Positions 1 through 7,068 of a stretch of 9,051 nucleotides of DNA are shown here, piece after piece; the first letter of the stretch is position 1; every line of letters starts with the position of its first letter. This DNA comes from Propionibacteriaceae bacterium (GTDB lineage Bacteria; Actinomycetota; Actinomycetes; Propionibacteriales; Propionibacteriaceae). Position numbers and translations under genes: made by a program. Location of the stretch: NCBI GenBank assembly GCA_030538175.1, contig JAUNUL010000101.1, positions 1 through 9,051 on the forward strand, written 5' to 3'. Below the pieces are notes generated by a model that saw only the letters and a program-made list of their open reading frames with translations, was not told where the DNA came from and made no database searches.

Positions 1-2018
1 TGGGCATGCTGGTCGCTTCGATCAGCCAGACCATCGTCGGTCCGGCCATGCCGCGGATCGTGGCCGAGCTCGGCGGGATGGAGCACTATTCGTGGCTCGC
101 GACCGCCGCCATGCTCGTCTCCGCCATCACCGTGCCCATCGCGGGCAAGCTGTCCGACCTCTATGGTCGACGGCCGTTCTATATCGCCGGCCTCGTCATC
201 TTCATGCTGGGCTCCCTCATCTCCGGGTTCGCCCCCAACTTCTGGACCCTCGTCGCCGCGCGCGCGATCCAAGGCCTGGGCATGGGCACCCTGATGCCGC
301 TGTCCCAGACGATCATCGGCGACATCGTTCCGGCACGCTTCCGCGGCAAATACCAGGGCATCATGGGCGCCGTCTTCGGTGTCACCTCGATCGCCGGCCC
401 GCTTGCCGGCGGGGCCATCACCGACGCCTGGGGCTGGCGCTGGCTGTTCTTCGTCAGCCTCCCGGTCGGTGTGGTGGCCCTGATCGTGATCTCCCGGTTC
501 CTGCACCTGCCGCACACCAAGCGGACCGTACGCATCGACTATGCCGGCATGGTCACCCTGAGCGTCGCGTTGGTGAGCATCCTGCTGGCCACCTCATTCG
601 GCGGCACGACGTGGGCGTGGGCTTCCCCCCAGATCATCGGTCTGTACGCCATCGGCGCGGTCTTCACCATCGCCTTCATCATCATCGAGACCCGCGCCGA
701 GGAGCCCGTGCTGCCCCTGCGCCTGTTCCGCAGCTCGATCTTCACGCTGTCGAACCTCGCCAGCTTCGGTGTGGCGATGATGATGTTCGGCGCGATCATC
801 TATATCCCGGTTTATGCCCAGGGTGTGATGGGCGTCAACGCCGCCCAGTCCGGCTTGATCCTGATGCCGCTGATGCTCGGCATGATCGTGATGGGCATGG
901 TGGCGGGCTTCATCGTGACCAAGACCGGCCGTTACAAGGAGGTCATCCTGGGCGGTGCGGTGCTGATGATCGTTGGCTACATCCTGCTGTTCCGGCTTGG
1001 CTACGGTTCGCATCCGCTTGAGCTCACCGGTGCCATGACCGTGTTCGGCATCGGCCTGGGCCTCGCGATGCAGCAGTACACGCTGGTGGTGCAGAACAAC
1101 GCCCGCCGCCAGGACCTCGGGGTGGCGACCTCGTCCATCCAGTTCTTCCGCAACGTTGGCTCGACGGTCGGCATCGCGATCTATGGCACCGTCATGACCA
1201 CATCGATGCCGGGCGCGATCGCCCGTCACCTGCCGCCGGGTGCCGCCCAGCAGGCGGGCCATCTGGACGCCGGATCCGTGCTCGACCCGTCGGCGCTCGC
1301 CGGCCTGCCCGGACCTGTTGCGGATGCGATCCGGATGGGCTTGGCCGAGTCGCTGCACAACACGTTCCTGATCGGTCTGCCGCTCGGGGTGTTGGTGTTG
1401 GTGACGTCGTTCTTCATCAAGGCGATTCCCCTGCGCGAGACCATCCAGTCCGCAGACGAGGCGGGCCGGGAGATGTTGGACGCGATGGCCCAGTCGAGCC
1501 ACCATGCCAACGAGCTCGTCCCACTGCTCAACGAGACCAGCCGCACCCGTGAGCGCATCACCGGTCTGCAGTTCAGCATCCTGGCCGAACGGGCCCGCCA
1601 GGGCCGCTATCCCCTGCTGTTGCAGGCCGTGACCGAACTGGGTCAGGGCGACCCGGAACGTGGGATCGCGCTGCTCGAGCGCACCGCCACCATGTTGTCG
1701 ACCGAGGACGACCATCAGATGGCCGAGTCGGAGGAGTACGCGGCAGAGGTCGCGACGTTCGGGGCGCGCGAGGGCGGCGTACTCAGCGCGGACCTGCGGC
1801 GTCAACTGGCCGTGCTGGCCGCGAAACGGGACAAGGAAACGGTGCTGGGCGAACTGGAGCCGCCGACCAGCAAGCGCTATGAGGCCGTGAACGTGCGGGA
1901 TCTGCAGTCGGTCGGCAACGACCTCAATGCCGCCCTGCTGGTCGACCTCAGCATCACCGGCCTGCCGGATGCCTGGACCTCGGACCAGCCGGCCACCGAC
2001 ACGCAGCGGGGGGACTGA
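1..2018 (+). CDS. DHA2-family (EmrB/QacA-like) 14-helix MFS drug/H+ antiporter with long C-terminal tail, 5'-partial
   Basis: This is an inner-membrane proton-driven exporter, probably of drugs or other amphipathic compounds; the substrate cannot be read from sequence. The frame is open to the left edge, and the visible protein starts inside helix 1 (SQTIVGPAMPRI at visible residues 7-18, counting the Met at base 6 as 1). The true start and perhaps 15-40 residues therefore lie outside the window. Motif A is GKLSDLYGRR at 47-56. The motif C region is GPLAGGAITDAWGWRW at 131-146, and a second-half motif A relative is GFIVTKTGRYK at 301-311. FFRNVGSTVG at 380-389 is typical of DHA2 helix 11. The last helix lies near 454-472. 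Residues 473-670 form a soluble, charged, probably helical tail, long for this family. The helix-1 acid of the usual LDxTIV motif is Ser here. The gene ends convergently with the AI-2E gene. Family assignment is firm; substrate is unknown. Confidence 0.93.
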   Translation, partial: GMLVASISQTIVGPAMPRIVAELGGMEHYSWLATAAMLVSAITVPIAGKLSDLYGRRPFYIAGLVIFMLGSLISGFAPNFWTLVAARAIQGLGMGTLMPLSQTIIGDIVPARFRGKYQGIMGAVFGVTSIAGPLAGGAITDAWGWRWLFFVSLPVGVVALIVISRFLHLPHTKRTVRIDYAGMVTLSVALVSILLATSFGGTTWAWASPQIIGLYAIGAVFTIAFIIIETRAEEPVLPLRLFRSSIFTLSNLASFGVAMMMFGAIIYIPVYAQGVMGVNAAQSGLILMPLMLGMIVMGMVAGFIVTKTGRYKEVILGGAVLMIVGYILLFRLGYGSHPLELTGAMTVFGIGLGLAMQQYTLVVQNNARRQDLGVATSSIQFFRNVGSTVGIAIYGTVMTTSMPGAIARHLPPGAAQQAGHLDAGSVLDPSALAGLPGPVADAIRMGLAESLHNTFLIGLPLGVLVLVTSFFIKAIPLRETIQSADEAGREMLDAMAQSSHHANELVPLLNETSRTRERITGLQFSILAERARQGRYPLLLQAVTELGQGDPERGIALLERTATMLSTEDDHQMAESEEYAAEVATFGAREGGVLSADLRRQLAVLAAKRDKETVLGELEPPTSKRYEAVNVRDLQSVGNDLNAALLVDLSITGLPDAWTSDQPATDTQRGD

Positions 2019-2048
2019 CCTGGACGTGTGCCGCCCAGGACGAGGTCA
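2016..2048. terminator. weak inverted repeat between convergent genes, possible bidirectional terminator
   Basis: The two convergent genes stop 27 bases apart. The arms TGACCT (2016-2021) and AGGTCA (2043-2048) are exact complements and contain the stop codons of both genes. A second alternative pair, CCTGG (2019-2023) and CCAGG (2035-2039), overlaps the first. There is no T-run on either side, so a classical intrinsic terminator is not supported. It is listed because position and symmetry fit a shared 3' end; arms this short can arise by chance in GC-rich DNA. Confidence 0.22.
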
Positions 2049-3314
2049 GGTCGCCGGGGACAGGCCGGCGTCCTCCGCGTCCGTGGCCGGCTCAACCCCG
2101 GCGGCCTCGGACTCCTTGGTTTGCCCCTCGACGGCATAGCCGATGAACGACTTGGCGAACGCCATCATCGGCACGACCAGGAGCGCGCCGACGATCCCGC
2201 CGACGCTGATGCCGATGGTGATGCCGAAGATGACGGCCAGGGGGTGCAGGGACACGGCCTTGCCGAGCAGCATGGGCTGCAGGACGTTGCCCTCCAATTG
2301 GTTCACGATCACGATCACGCCGAGCATGATCAGCGCCTGGATTGGCCCAACGGTGACGAGCGTGATGAGCGTGACGACGGCTCCGGAGACCAGGATGCCG
2401 ACGATCGGCACGAACGCGGACAGGAACAACAACGCGCCCAGGGCGGGTGCCATCGGCACCCCCATGATGAGGGCAGCGATGAGCGGGAAGATCGCGTCGA
2501 CCGCGGCGACGATCACGGTGGCACGGACATATTCGACCAGCGAGTTCCAACCGGACTTGCCGCCGCCGTCAACCCGCTCGCGGGCCGCCCCGGGGACCAG
2601 ACGCAGCAGCCACTTCCAGATCATCGGGCCGTCATAGAGCATGAAGAACATCGCGAACAAGGCGAGGATCATGCCGGCCAGGAAGTTGCCGACAGCGCCG
2701 GCGCCGGTGGTGGCGTACCGGGCGATGGTCGCCTGCTGCTCCCGGAGGTATTTGGTGATCTGGTCCAACCAGCCGTTGATCTGATCCTGGCTGATCTGCA
2801 GGGGCCCGCTGTTGAGCCACGTCATCAGCTGATGGAAGCCCTCCATCGCCCGTTGGCCCAGCTCGTCGGCCTGGCCGGCGATCTGGCTGACGATCAGCGT
2901 CAGGAAGCCGCTCACGATGAGCAAACCACCGACCAGCGTGATCACCGCCGCGACCGGCCTGGGAACGCCCCACTTCATCAAGCGGGTCGCAATGGGCACG
3001 AGCCCCGCGGCGAGCATGATGCCGATGGCCAACGGGATCGTCACCGCGGACAACCGGGCAGCCAACCAGCCGATCCCCGCGATCAGGGCAGCGATGAGCA
3101 GCACCCGCCAACTCCAGGCTGCGGCGATCTGGATCCCCCGTGGGACGGCCCGGTCGAACTCGGCCGCCCGTTCACGCTGGAGATTGAGGTCAGTTCGCAG
3201 GTCCTCTTCCGCGTCCCGCGAGGCCGCCAGCTCGGCTCTCGAGCTCGACAGCTCATGCCGGATGCCGTCCAGCCTGGTCTCGATTTCCGCCTGCGCGCGC
3301 CGCGTCCAGAACAT
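2046..3314 (-). CDS. AI-2E family transporter with N-terminal coiled-coil-like extension
   Basis: This is a polytopic membrane protein of the AI-2E family (Pfam PF01594; formerly UPF0118/PerM). Known relatives include E. coli TqsA, linked to autoinducer-2 export, and members reported as Na+(Li+)/H+ antiporters, so the substrate here is open. The 422-residue protein has hydrophobic segments near 68-87, 90-107, 119-143, 208-227, 265-285, 287-310, 311-336 and 355-390. The family signature NQLEGNVLQPMLLG is at 338-351, preceded by FVPIVG at 301-306 and DGPMIW at 228-233. Residues 1-58 are very polar and heptad-like (Glu/Arg/Leu-rich), suggesting a cytoplasmic coiled coil ahead of helix 1; the C-terminus (396-422) is a short acidic tail. 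The start is well supported: AAGGAG lies 5 bases before the ATG on the minus strand. It is divergent from the MFS gene at 3440 and convergent with the DHA2 gene. Nothing nearby (no LuxS or Lsr genes) supports a quorum-sensing role. Confidence 0.93.
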   Translation of the reverse strand: MFWTRRAQAEIETRLDGIRHELSSSRAELAASRDAEEDLRTDLNLQRERAAEFDRAVPRGIQIAAAWSWRVLLIAALIAGIGWLAARLSAVTIPLAIGIMLAAGLVPIATRLMKWGVPRPVAAVITLVGGLLIVSGFLTLIVSQIAGQADELGQRAMEGFHQLMTWLNSGPLQISQDQINGWLDQITKYLREQQATIARYATTGAGAVGNFLAGMILALFAMFFMLYDGPMIWKWLLRLVPGAARERVDGGGKSGWNSLVEYVRATVIVAAVDAIFPLIAALIMGVPMAPALGALLFLSAFVPIVGILVSGAVVTLITLVTVGPIQALIMLGVIVIVNQLEGNVLQPMLLGKAVSLHPLAVIFGITIGISVGGIVGALLVVPMMAFAKSFIGYAVEGQTKESEAAGVEPATDAEDAGLSPAT

Positions 3315-3370
3315 CGCACTCCTTCTTCTCGCTGCGTGCCACCCGGCCGCGTGTCGCTCTGCTCCGTGTC

Positions 3371-3376
3371 ACTCTA
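3371..3376 (-). promoter_or_regulatory. candidate -10 box for the AI-2E family gene
   Basis: Read on the minus strand the bases are TAGAGT, which fits the actinobacterial TAnnnT -10 consensus. This would give a 5' leader of about 50 bases that includes the good ribosome binding site next to 3314. The -35 region, around 3394-3400, has no convincing TTGACA match and falls inside the dyad at 3388-3414. Support is the short motif and its position only. Confidence 0.35.
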
Positions 3377-3387
3377 TGGGCTGACCC

Positions 3388-3414
3388 GGGGCACTGATCA
3401 CGTATTCATGCCCC
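3388..3414. promoter_or_regulatory. dyad-symmetric element in the divergent promoter region, candidate operator
   Basis: Outer arms GGGGCA (3388-3393) and TGCCCC (3409-3414) are exact inverted repeats whose centres are 21 bases apart, two helical turns. Between them is a second near-palindrome, TGAnnACGTnnTCA (3395-3408), with almost the same centre (offset by half a base because of one extra C at 3394). The element overlaps the predicted -35 regions of both divergent genes. It lies upstream of both predicted transcription starts, so it would act as DNA rather than as an RNA hairpin. That suits a dimeric regulator controlling both genes. No regulator gene is in the window, so the protein is unknown. 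Confidence 0.4.
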
Positions 3415-3440
3415 CCGGGGTACGGGTTAGGGTGACCACA
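3405..3440 (+). promoter_or_regulatory. candidate leaderless promoter of the MFS gene at 3440
   Basis: TAGGGT at 3428-3433 matches the TAnnnT -10 consensus and ends six bases before the ATG, so transcription would start at or next to the A of the start codon. A weak -35 candidate, TTCATG, lies 17 bases upstream at 3405-3410. No good Shine-Dalgarno sequence precedes the ATG; AGGG at 3429-3432 is the only purine run and is part of the -10 box. The same arrangement occurs before msrA at 7081, which strengthens both calls. Confidence 0.55.
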
Positions 3441-4714
3441 TGAACTCCGCTTCCACAAGCACTCGGTCGTTGACCGCGCTCGTGATCAGCAATGTCCTCG
3501 GCGGCATCGGCGTCGCCTCGGGCATCGCGGTCGGTGCCCTGCTCGTGGCCTCCATGGGCGGGGTCGAGCTGGCCGGATTCGGGCAGGCACTCAGCGTGCT
3601 CGGCGCGGCGCTGCTGGCCGTGCCGCTGGCTAACCTCGCAGCCAAGCACGGCCGTCGCCGCTCGCTGACCACCGGCTATGCCGTGGCCGCGCTCGGTGCC
3701 TTGATCGTGTTGCTGGGCGCGTGGCTGGGTTGGTTCTGGCTGCTGTTGTTCGGCTTGTTGGCGTTCGGGTCGGCCCAGGCGACGAACCTGCAGACCAGGT
3801 ACGCAGCATCCGAGCTCGCCTCACCCGAACGCCGAGCGACGATCATGTCGATCGTCATCTGGGCGACCACGATCGGCTCGGTGCTCGGGCCGAACCTGTC
3901 CAGTCTCGGCGCGGACGTCGGCCGCCGGTTCGACATCCCCGATCTCGCGGGGCCCTACCTGTTCAGCCTCGGCGGCTTCATCCTCGCCGGCATCGTGATC
4001 GCCCTGGTGTTCGCCGGCCGCAGGGGGCCCCTCACCGCGTCCATCCCGGGCGCTGCATCCCCCACCATCTCCAGCCCGACCGCGAAGCAGCCCGCGAAGG
4101 CAGTCGGCGCCCTGGCTGCCCTGGGTTGGGCCAGCCGCCATCCGGTCGCCCGTTTCGCGGTCCTGCTGATCGTTGTCGGGCATGCGGTGATGGTGGGGAT
4201 CATGTCGATGACCCCGGTCCAACTCGGCCAGCACGACCACGGCCTCAAGGCCATCGGCCTGGTGATCAGCCTGCACATCCTGGGGATGTATGCCCTGAGC
4301 CCCCTTGTCGGCTGGCTCGCCGACCGCTTCGGCGCGATGCGGACCGCGCTGGTCGGCCTGATCGTCCTCGGCCTCTCGGCGGTGGTCATCCTCATCGCCC
4401 CAACCGCTTTCGTGTCGGTCACGATCGCCTTGATCCTGCTGGGTGTGGGCTGGTCGTTCACCACGATCTCCGGCTCGGCGCTGCTCGCCCGGGTCGACTC
4501 CGGCGAGGTCCGGGTGCCCCTGCAGGGCGCGACCGACGCGCTGATGAACTATGGCGCCGCGACAGCTGCCCTGCTGGGTGGCCCGCTGCTGGCGTGGGTC
4601 GGCTTCGGTGGGCTCGCGATCGGCGCCGCCCTGTTGATCATTCCCGCCGCGGCCGTCGGGTGGTACGCCCGGCGCCACCGGGATGCTGCGTTCGCCGCCA
4701 GCGACCAGCGATAA
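3440..4714 (+). CDS. MFS transporter, 12 helices, probable efflux permease
   Basis: This 424-residue integral membrane protein has two six-helix halves joined by a polar linker at about 194-235. Helices 2-3 are joined by AKHGRRRS (68-75), a degenerate motif A. IGSVLGPNLSS (145-155) is the motif C-like segment that usually marks antiporters. The second half carries a better motif A, GWLADRFGAMR, at 291-301, just after ISLHILGMYALSPLVG (276-291). That second-half block is what I recognise from actinobacterial MFS proteins annotated only as MFS transporter. Substrate is unknown. It is the first gene of a probable four-gene unit: its TAA is 13 bases before the next ATG. The start is chosen at ATG 3440 because it sits at the predicted leaderless transcription start and gives a normal N-terminus ahead of helix 1. 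It is not a close paralogue of the next MFS gene. Confidence 0.9.
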   Translation: MNSASTSTRSLTALVISNVLGGIGVASGIAVGALLVASMGGVELAGFGQALSVLGAALLAVPLANLAAKHGRRRSLTTGYAVAALGALIVLLGAWLGWFWLLLFGLLAFGSAQATNLQTRYAASELASPERRATIMSIVIWATTIGSVLGPNLSSLGADVGRRFDIPDLAGPYLFSLGGFILAGIVIALVFAGRRGPLTASIPGAASPTISSPTAKQPAKAVGALAALGWASRHPVARFAVLLIVVGHAVMVGIMSMTPVQLGQHDHGLKAIGLVISLHILGMYALSPLVGWLADRFGAMRTALVGLIVLGLSAVVILIAPTAFVSVTIALILLGVGWSFTTISGSALLARVDSGEVRVPLQGATDALMNYGAATAALLGGPLLAWVGFGGLAIGAALLIIPAAAVGWYARRHRDAAFAASDQR

Positions 4715-4715
4715 G

Positions 4716-4723
4716 AGAAGGAG
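4716..4723 (+). promoter_or_regulatory. ribosome binding site that fixes the start of the second MFS gene
   Basis: AGAAGGAG lies in the 13-base gap after the upstream TAA and ends four bases before ATG 4728. This is the strongest Shine-Dalgarno sequence seen on the plus strand. It argues for starting at 4728 instead of the in-frame ATG at 4683, which lies within the upstream gene and would add 15 polar residues. Confidence 0.75.
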
Positions 4724-4727
4724 TCAC

Positions 4728-5984
4728 ATGCTGAAGGCGTGGGTACGCCAGCGCACCTCAGTCCCCCGCGACGTGATCGTCCTGGGCATCATCGCGTTCA
4801 ACGTGGCGGTCGGCTTCGGTGTGGTCGTGCCGGTCCTGCCGGTGTTCGCCCAGTCGTTCGGGGTGACCAACTTCCAGGTCGCGATGGTGGTCTCCGCGTT
4901 CGCCCTGATGCGGTTGGTGACCAGCCCGTTCTGTGGCCGGATCGCCGACTGGATGGGCGAGCGCACGACGCTCGCGGTCGGCATCTTCATCGTCGCGATC
5001 TCCAGCGTGGTCGCCGGCCTGTCCACCAGCTACGTGATGCTGCTGCTCTCCCGCGGTCTCGGCGGCATCGGGTCGGCGATGTTCTCGGTGTCCGCGATGA
5101 CGTTGCTGTTGAAGGCCGCTCCCCCGGCCATGCGCGGCCGCGCCGCCGGGTTCTTCCAGAGCGGGTTCCTGATCGGCGGCATGACCGGTCCCGCGATCGG
5201 CGGGCTGCTCGCGGCCATCTCGATCACCGCGCCCTTCTTCTTCTATGCCGGCACCCTCGCCGTGGCCGGCACCATCGGCCTGTTGTTGCTGTCCAAGCCG
5301 CAGCGCAGCGGTGCTGGCACGACCCAAGTCGCCGTCCGCCCCATGCGTGAGGTCGTTGCCGACCCCCGCTTCCAAGCCGCCTGCATGTCGAACCTCGCCC
5401 AGGGCTGGAACAACTTCGGCGTCCGCAACGCCCTCGTCCCCCTGCTCGCCCTGATGAGCCTCGACCGCGGCCCGACCCAGACCGGCTATGCCTTCGCCAT
5501 CGCGGCGATCGTGCAGACCATCGCCCTCGCACCGGTGGGCAAGTTCGTCGACCAGGTCGGCCGCAAACCCGCCATGATCGCGGGCGGCATCCTCGGCGCG
5601 GCGGTGATGGTGGCGCTCCCGCTGGTGCCGTCGTGGTGGCTGTTTGTCGTCGTCCTGTGCCTCGGTGGCGTGGCCGCCGCGGCGCTCGGCACGGCCCCGG
5701 CCGCGTCGGTCGGTGATGCTGCCGGCGCCAAGAGCGGTACGCCGGTCGCCGTCTTCTCGATGTTTTCCGACCTGGGTGCGATCATCGGCCCGCTGGTCGC
5801 CGGCTTCCTGGCCGACACCGTCTCGATGACCGCCGGCTTCGCGGTCGGCGCCGCACTGCTCGCGCTCGGCGCGCTGGTGTCGGTGCGGATGCCGGGCGGC
5901 GTACCCTCCTCACCCCCAACCCTCGCCACGACGGACCCGAGTGACCCGGCGACCGGGCTCGCGAACCCGGAGGATCTGCGATGA
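4728..5984 (+). CDS. DHA1-type MFS transporter, probable drug or metabolite efflux
   Basis: This is a 418-residue, 12-helix membrane protein. Helix 1 contains [17 protein letters not shown] (26-42), the usual DHA1 opening in which a hydrophobic helix ends in a PxLP motif. Motif A is [10 protein letters not shown] at 70-79, and [13 protein letters not shown] (106-118) corresponds to motif B, with its arginine at 109. [14 protein letters not shown] (147-160) is motif C, the antiporter signature. The second-half motif A relative is [10 protein letters not shown] at 271-280. The last helix ends near 386 and is followed by a Pro/Ser/Thr-rich tail of about 30 residues. The pattern matches TetA/MdtG-like proton antiporters, but specificity cannot be assigned. 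The start at 4728 is set by the AGAAGGAG site just upstream. The stop overlaps the ung start as ATGA, and GGAGG for ung lies inside this gene at 5969-5973, so the two are probably translationally coupled. Confidence 0.91.
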   Translation: MLKAWVRQRTSVPRDVIVLGIIAFNVAVGFGVVVPVLPVFAQSFGVTNFQVAMVVSAFALMRLVTSPFCGRIADWMGERTTLAVGIFIVAISSVVAGLSTSYVMLLLSRGLGGIGSAMFSVSAMTLLLKAAPPAMRGRAAGFFQSGFLIGGMTGPAIGGLLAAISITAPFFFYAGTLAVAGTIGLLLLSKPQRSGAGTTQVAVRPMREVVADPRFQAACMSNLAQGWNNFGVRNALVPLLALMSLDRGPTQTGYAFAIAAIVQTIALAPVGKFVDQVGRKPAMIAGGILGAAVMVALPLVPSWWLFVVVLCLGGVAAAALGTAPAASVGDAAGAKSGTPVAVFSMFSDLGAIIGPLVAGFLADTVSMTAGFAVGAALLALGALVSVRMPGGVPSSPPTLATTDPSDPATGLANPEDLR

Positions 5985-6667
5985 ACCCGCGCCCGCTCGC
6001 CGAGGTGATCGCCGCCGACTGGGCCGAGGCATTGGCCCCGGTGGCCGCGGACATTGCCCGGATGGGCGAGTTCCTGCGGGCGGAGAATGCCGCCGGGCGG
6101 GGCTATCTGCCGGCCGGTGCCGACGTGTTGCGGGCCTTCACGTTGCCTCTGGCTGACGTACGCGTGCTGGTCGTCGGGCAGGACCCCTATCCCACGCGCG
6201 GGCACCCGGTCGGGCTGTCCTTCTCGGTGGCCTCGGACGTCCGGCCCCTGCCGAAGTCGCTGATCAACATCTATCAGGAGTTGCACGACGACCTGGGCAT
6301 CCCACCGGCACCAAGCGGGGACCTGACCCCCTGGTTCAACCAAGGCGTCCTGCTGCTGAACCGCGTCCTCACCGTGACCCCGGGCAAGTCCGCGTCGCAC
6401 CGCGGCAAGGGCTGGGAAGCGGTCACCCAACGCGCGATCGAGGCCCTCGCCGAACGCGGCGGACCGCTGGTCGCCATCCTGTGGGGCCGCGACGCCCAAT
6501 CGGTGACGCCGTGGTTGGGTGACATCCCGCGCGTGGCATCGGCTCATCCATCACCGCTGTCCGCCCGCAACGGGTTCTTCGGGTCCCGTCCCTTCTCCCG
6601 GGTGAACGCCTCCCTCGCGCAGCAGGGCGCGGCGCCCATAGATTGGGACCTGAACCGAAAGGACTGA
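5981..6667 (+). CDS. ung: uracil-DNA glycosylase, family 1
   Basis: It removes uracil from DNA arising from cytosine deamination or dUTP misincorporation, starting base-excision repair. The 228-residue length is normal. All expected active-site residues are visible: the water-activating loop GQDPYP at 66-71 (Asp68, Tyr70), the uracil-stacking Phe81 in GLSFS, Asn127 in LLLN for uracil recognition, and the minor-groove loop HPSPLSA at 189-195 with His189. These align with E. coli Asp64, Tyr66, Phe77, Asn123 and His187. The last motif residue is Pro rather than the His of most family-1 enzymes; I recall the same substitution in mycobacterial Ung, so it is a lineage trait and not damage. GGAGG ends seven bases before the ATG. 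The ATGA overlap with the transporter upstream and the 3-base gap downstream place ung inside an operon. Confidence 0.97.
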   Translation: MNPRPLAEVIAADWAEALAPVAADIARMGEFLRAENAAGRGYLPAGADVLRAFTLPLADVRVLVVGQDPYPTRGHPVGLSFSVASDVRPLPKSLINIYQELHDDLGIPPAPSGDLTPWFNQGVLLLNRVLTVTPGKSASHRGKGWEAVTQRAIEALAERGGPLVAILWGRDAQSVTPWLGDIPRVASAHPSPLSARNGFFGSRPFSRVNASLAQQGAAPIDWDLNRKD

Positions 6668-6670
6668 CCC

Positions 6671-6985
6671 ATGGCAGACGTTTTCATCGTGTCCAACCGC
6701 ATCGAGGTCGAGGCGGACCGCGCCGAGCTGTTCGAGAAGGTGTTCATCGACAGCATGCGCACCACCCTGGAGGGTGTGCCCGGGCTGCATCGGGTGACGC
6801 TGCAGAAGCCTGCTCGCCCCGGGCTGCCATACATCTCGACCATGGAATTCGACTCCCCCGCCGACTTCCAGGCCTGGCTGTCGTCGGATTCGTTCAAGGC
6901 TTCTCACAGCGACGACCAGGCCGAGGGCATGCAGGCCCCGAACGCCGTCGAGCTGCACACACTGATCGAGAACATCGCCTTCTGA
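6671..6985 (+). CDS. IsdG-type haem-degrading monooxygenase-like protein (ABM domain)
   Basis: This 104-residue protein has the dimeric ferredoxin-like antibiotic biosynthesis monooxygenase fold (PF03992). The block FQAWLSSDSFKASH (66-79) is the family's FxxWxxSxxFxxxH motif. Asn9, Trp69 and His79 fall at the spacing (60 and 10 residues) of the catalytic Asn7/Trp67/His77 of staphylococcal IsdG, where His is the haem ligand. A haem-binding and possibly haem-degrading role is therefore plausible, releasing iron in the cytoplasm; no signal peptide is seen. The family also includes other small oxygenases, so the reaction is inferred. AAAGGA (6658-6663) overlaps the end of ung and sits seven bases before the ATG, which follows the ung stop by 3 bases. 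It is probably the last gene of the unit; a hairpin follows at 7008. No haem uptake genes are in the window. Confidence 0.82.
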   Translation: MADVFIVSNRIEVEADRAELFEKVFIDSMRTTLEGVPGLHRVTLQKPARPGLPYISTMEFDSPADFQAWLSSDSFKASHSDDQAEGMQAPNAVELHTLIENIAF

Positions 6986-7007
6986 CCTGCGCATGGTCGC
7001 GACATCC

Positions 7008-7028
7008 GATGGCCCGGAGCGGACCATC
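7008..7028 (+). terminator. hairpin after the four-gene unit, possible U-less terminator
   Basis: GATGG (7008-7012) pairs with CCATC (7024-7028); after one C/A mismatch, CCG (7014-7016) pairs with CGG (7020-7022) around a GAG loop. This gives eight base pairs with one internal mismatch and a tight loop, 22 bases after the stop of the ABM-domain gene and about 40 bases before the next predicted promoter. No T-run follows. Actinomycetes are often proposed to use hairpins without U-tails, so a terminator is reasonable but unproven. Confidence 0.4.
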
Positions 7029-7068
7029 CACGGCTGAGCCAGCTCGGGCCGGGTTGTGACCGGCGGCA

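Noticed and set aside
594..1805. Long open frame of about 400 codons on the minus strand across the DHA2 gene
   Set aside because: It is antisense to a clear transporter, its translation is dominated by Arg, His, Asp, Gly and Gln without any recognisable motif, and such frames are expected opposite GC-rich genes.
2046..3314. Quorum-sensing (autoinducer-2) system
   Set aside because: The family name alone suggests this. No luxS, lsr genes or sensor is present in the window, and many family members have other transport roles.
3413..3420. CCCCGGGG palindrome just upstream of the MFS promoter
   Set aside because: An eight-base G/C palindrome is common by chance in DNA of this composition and it only partly overlaps the more structured dyad.
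2028..3443. Open frame of about 470 codons on the plus strand across the AI-2E gene
   Set aside because: It is antisense to a well-supported AI-2E family protein with a strong ribosome binding site, and its product is a low-complexity Asp/Arg/His/Gln-rich shadow.
3440..5984. Tandem duplication of one MFS gene
   Set aside because: The two adjacent 12-helix proteins differ in motif A, linker length and second-half signature blocks; I see no stretch of close identity, so they are distinct subfamilies placed side by side.
5981..6667. Damaged active site in Ung (Pro where most family-1 enzymes have His in GQDPYH)
   Set aside because: I recall the same GQDPYP form in mycobacterial Ung, and all other catalytic residues are present, so it is a lineage variant.
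7036..7045. Small palindrome GAGC-CA-GCTC in the msrA upstream region
   Set aside because: A two-base loop cannot form a stable RNA hairpin, and four-base arms are expected by chance.
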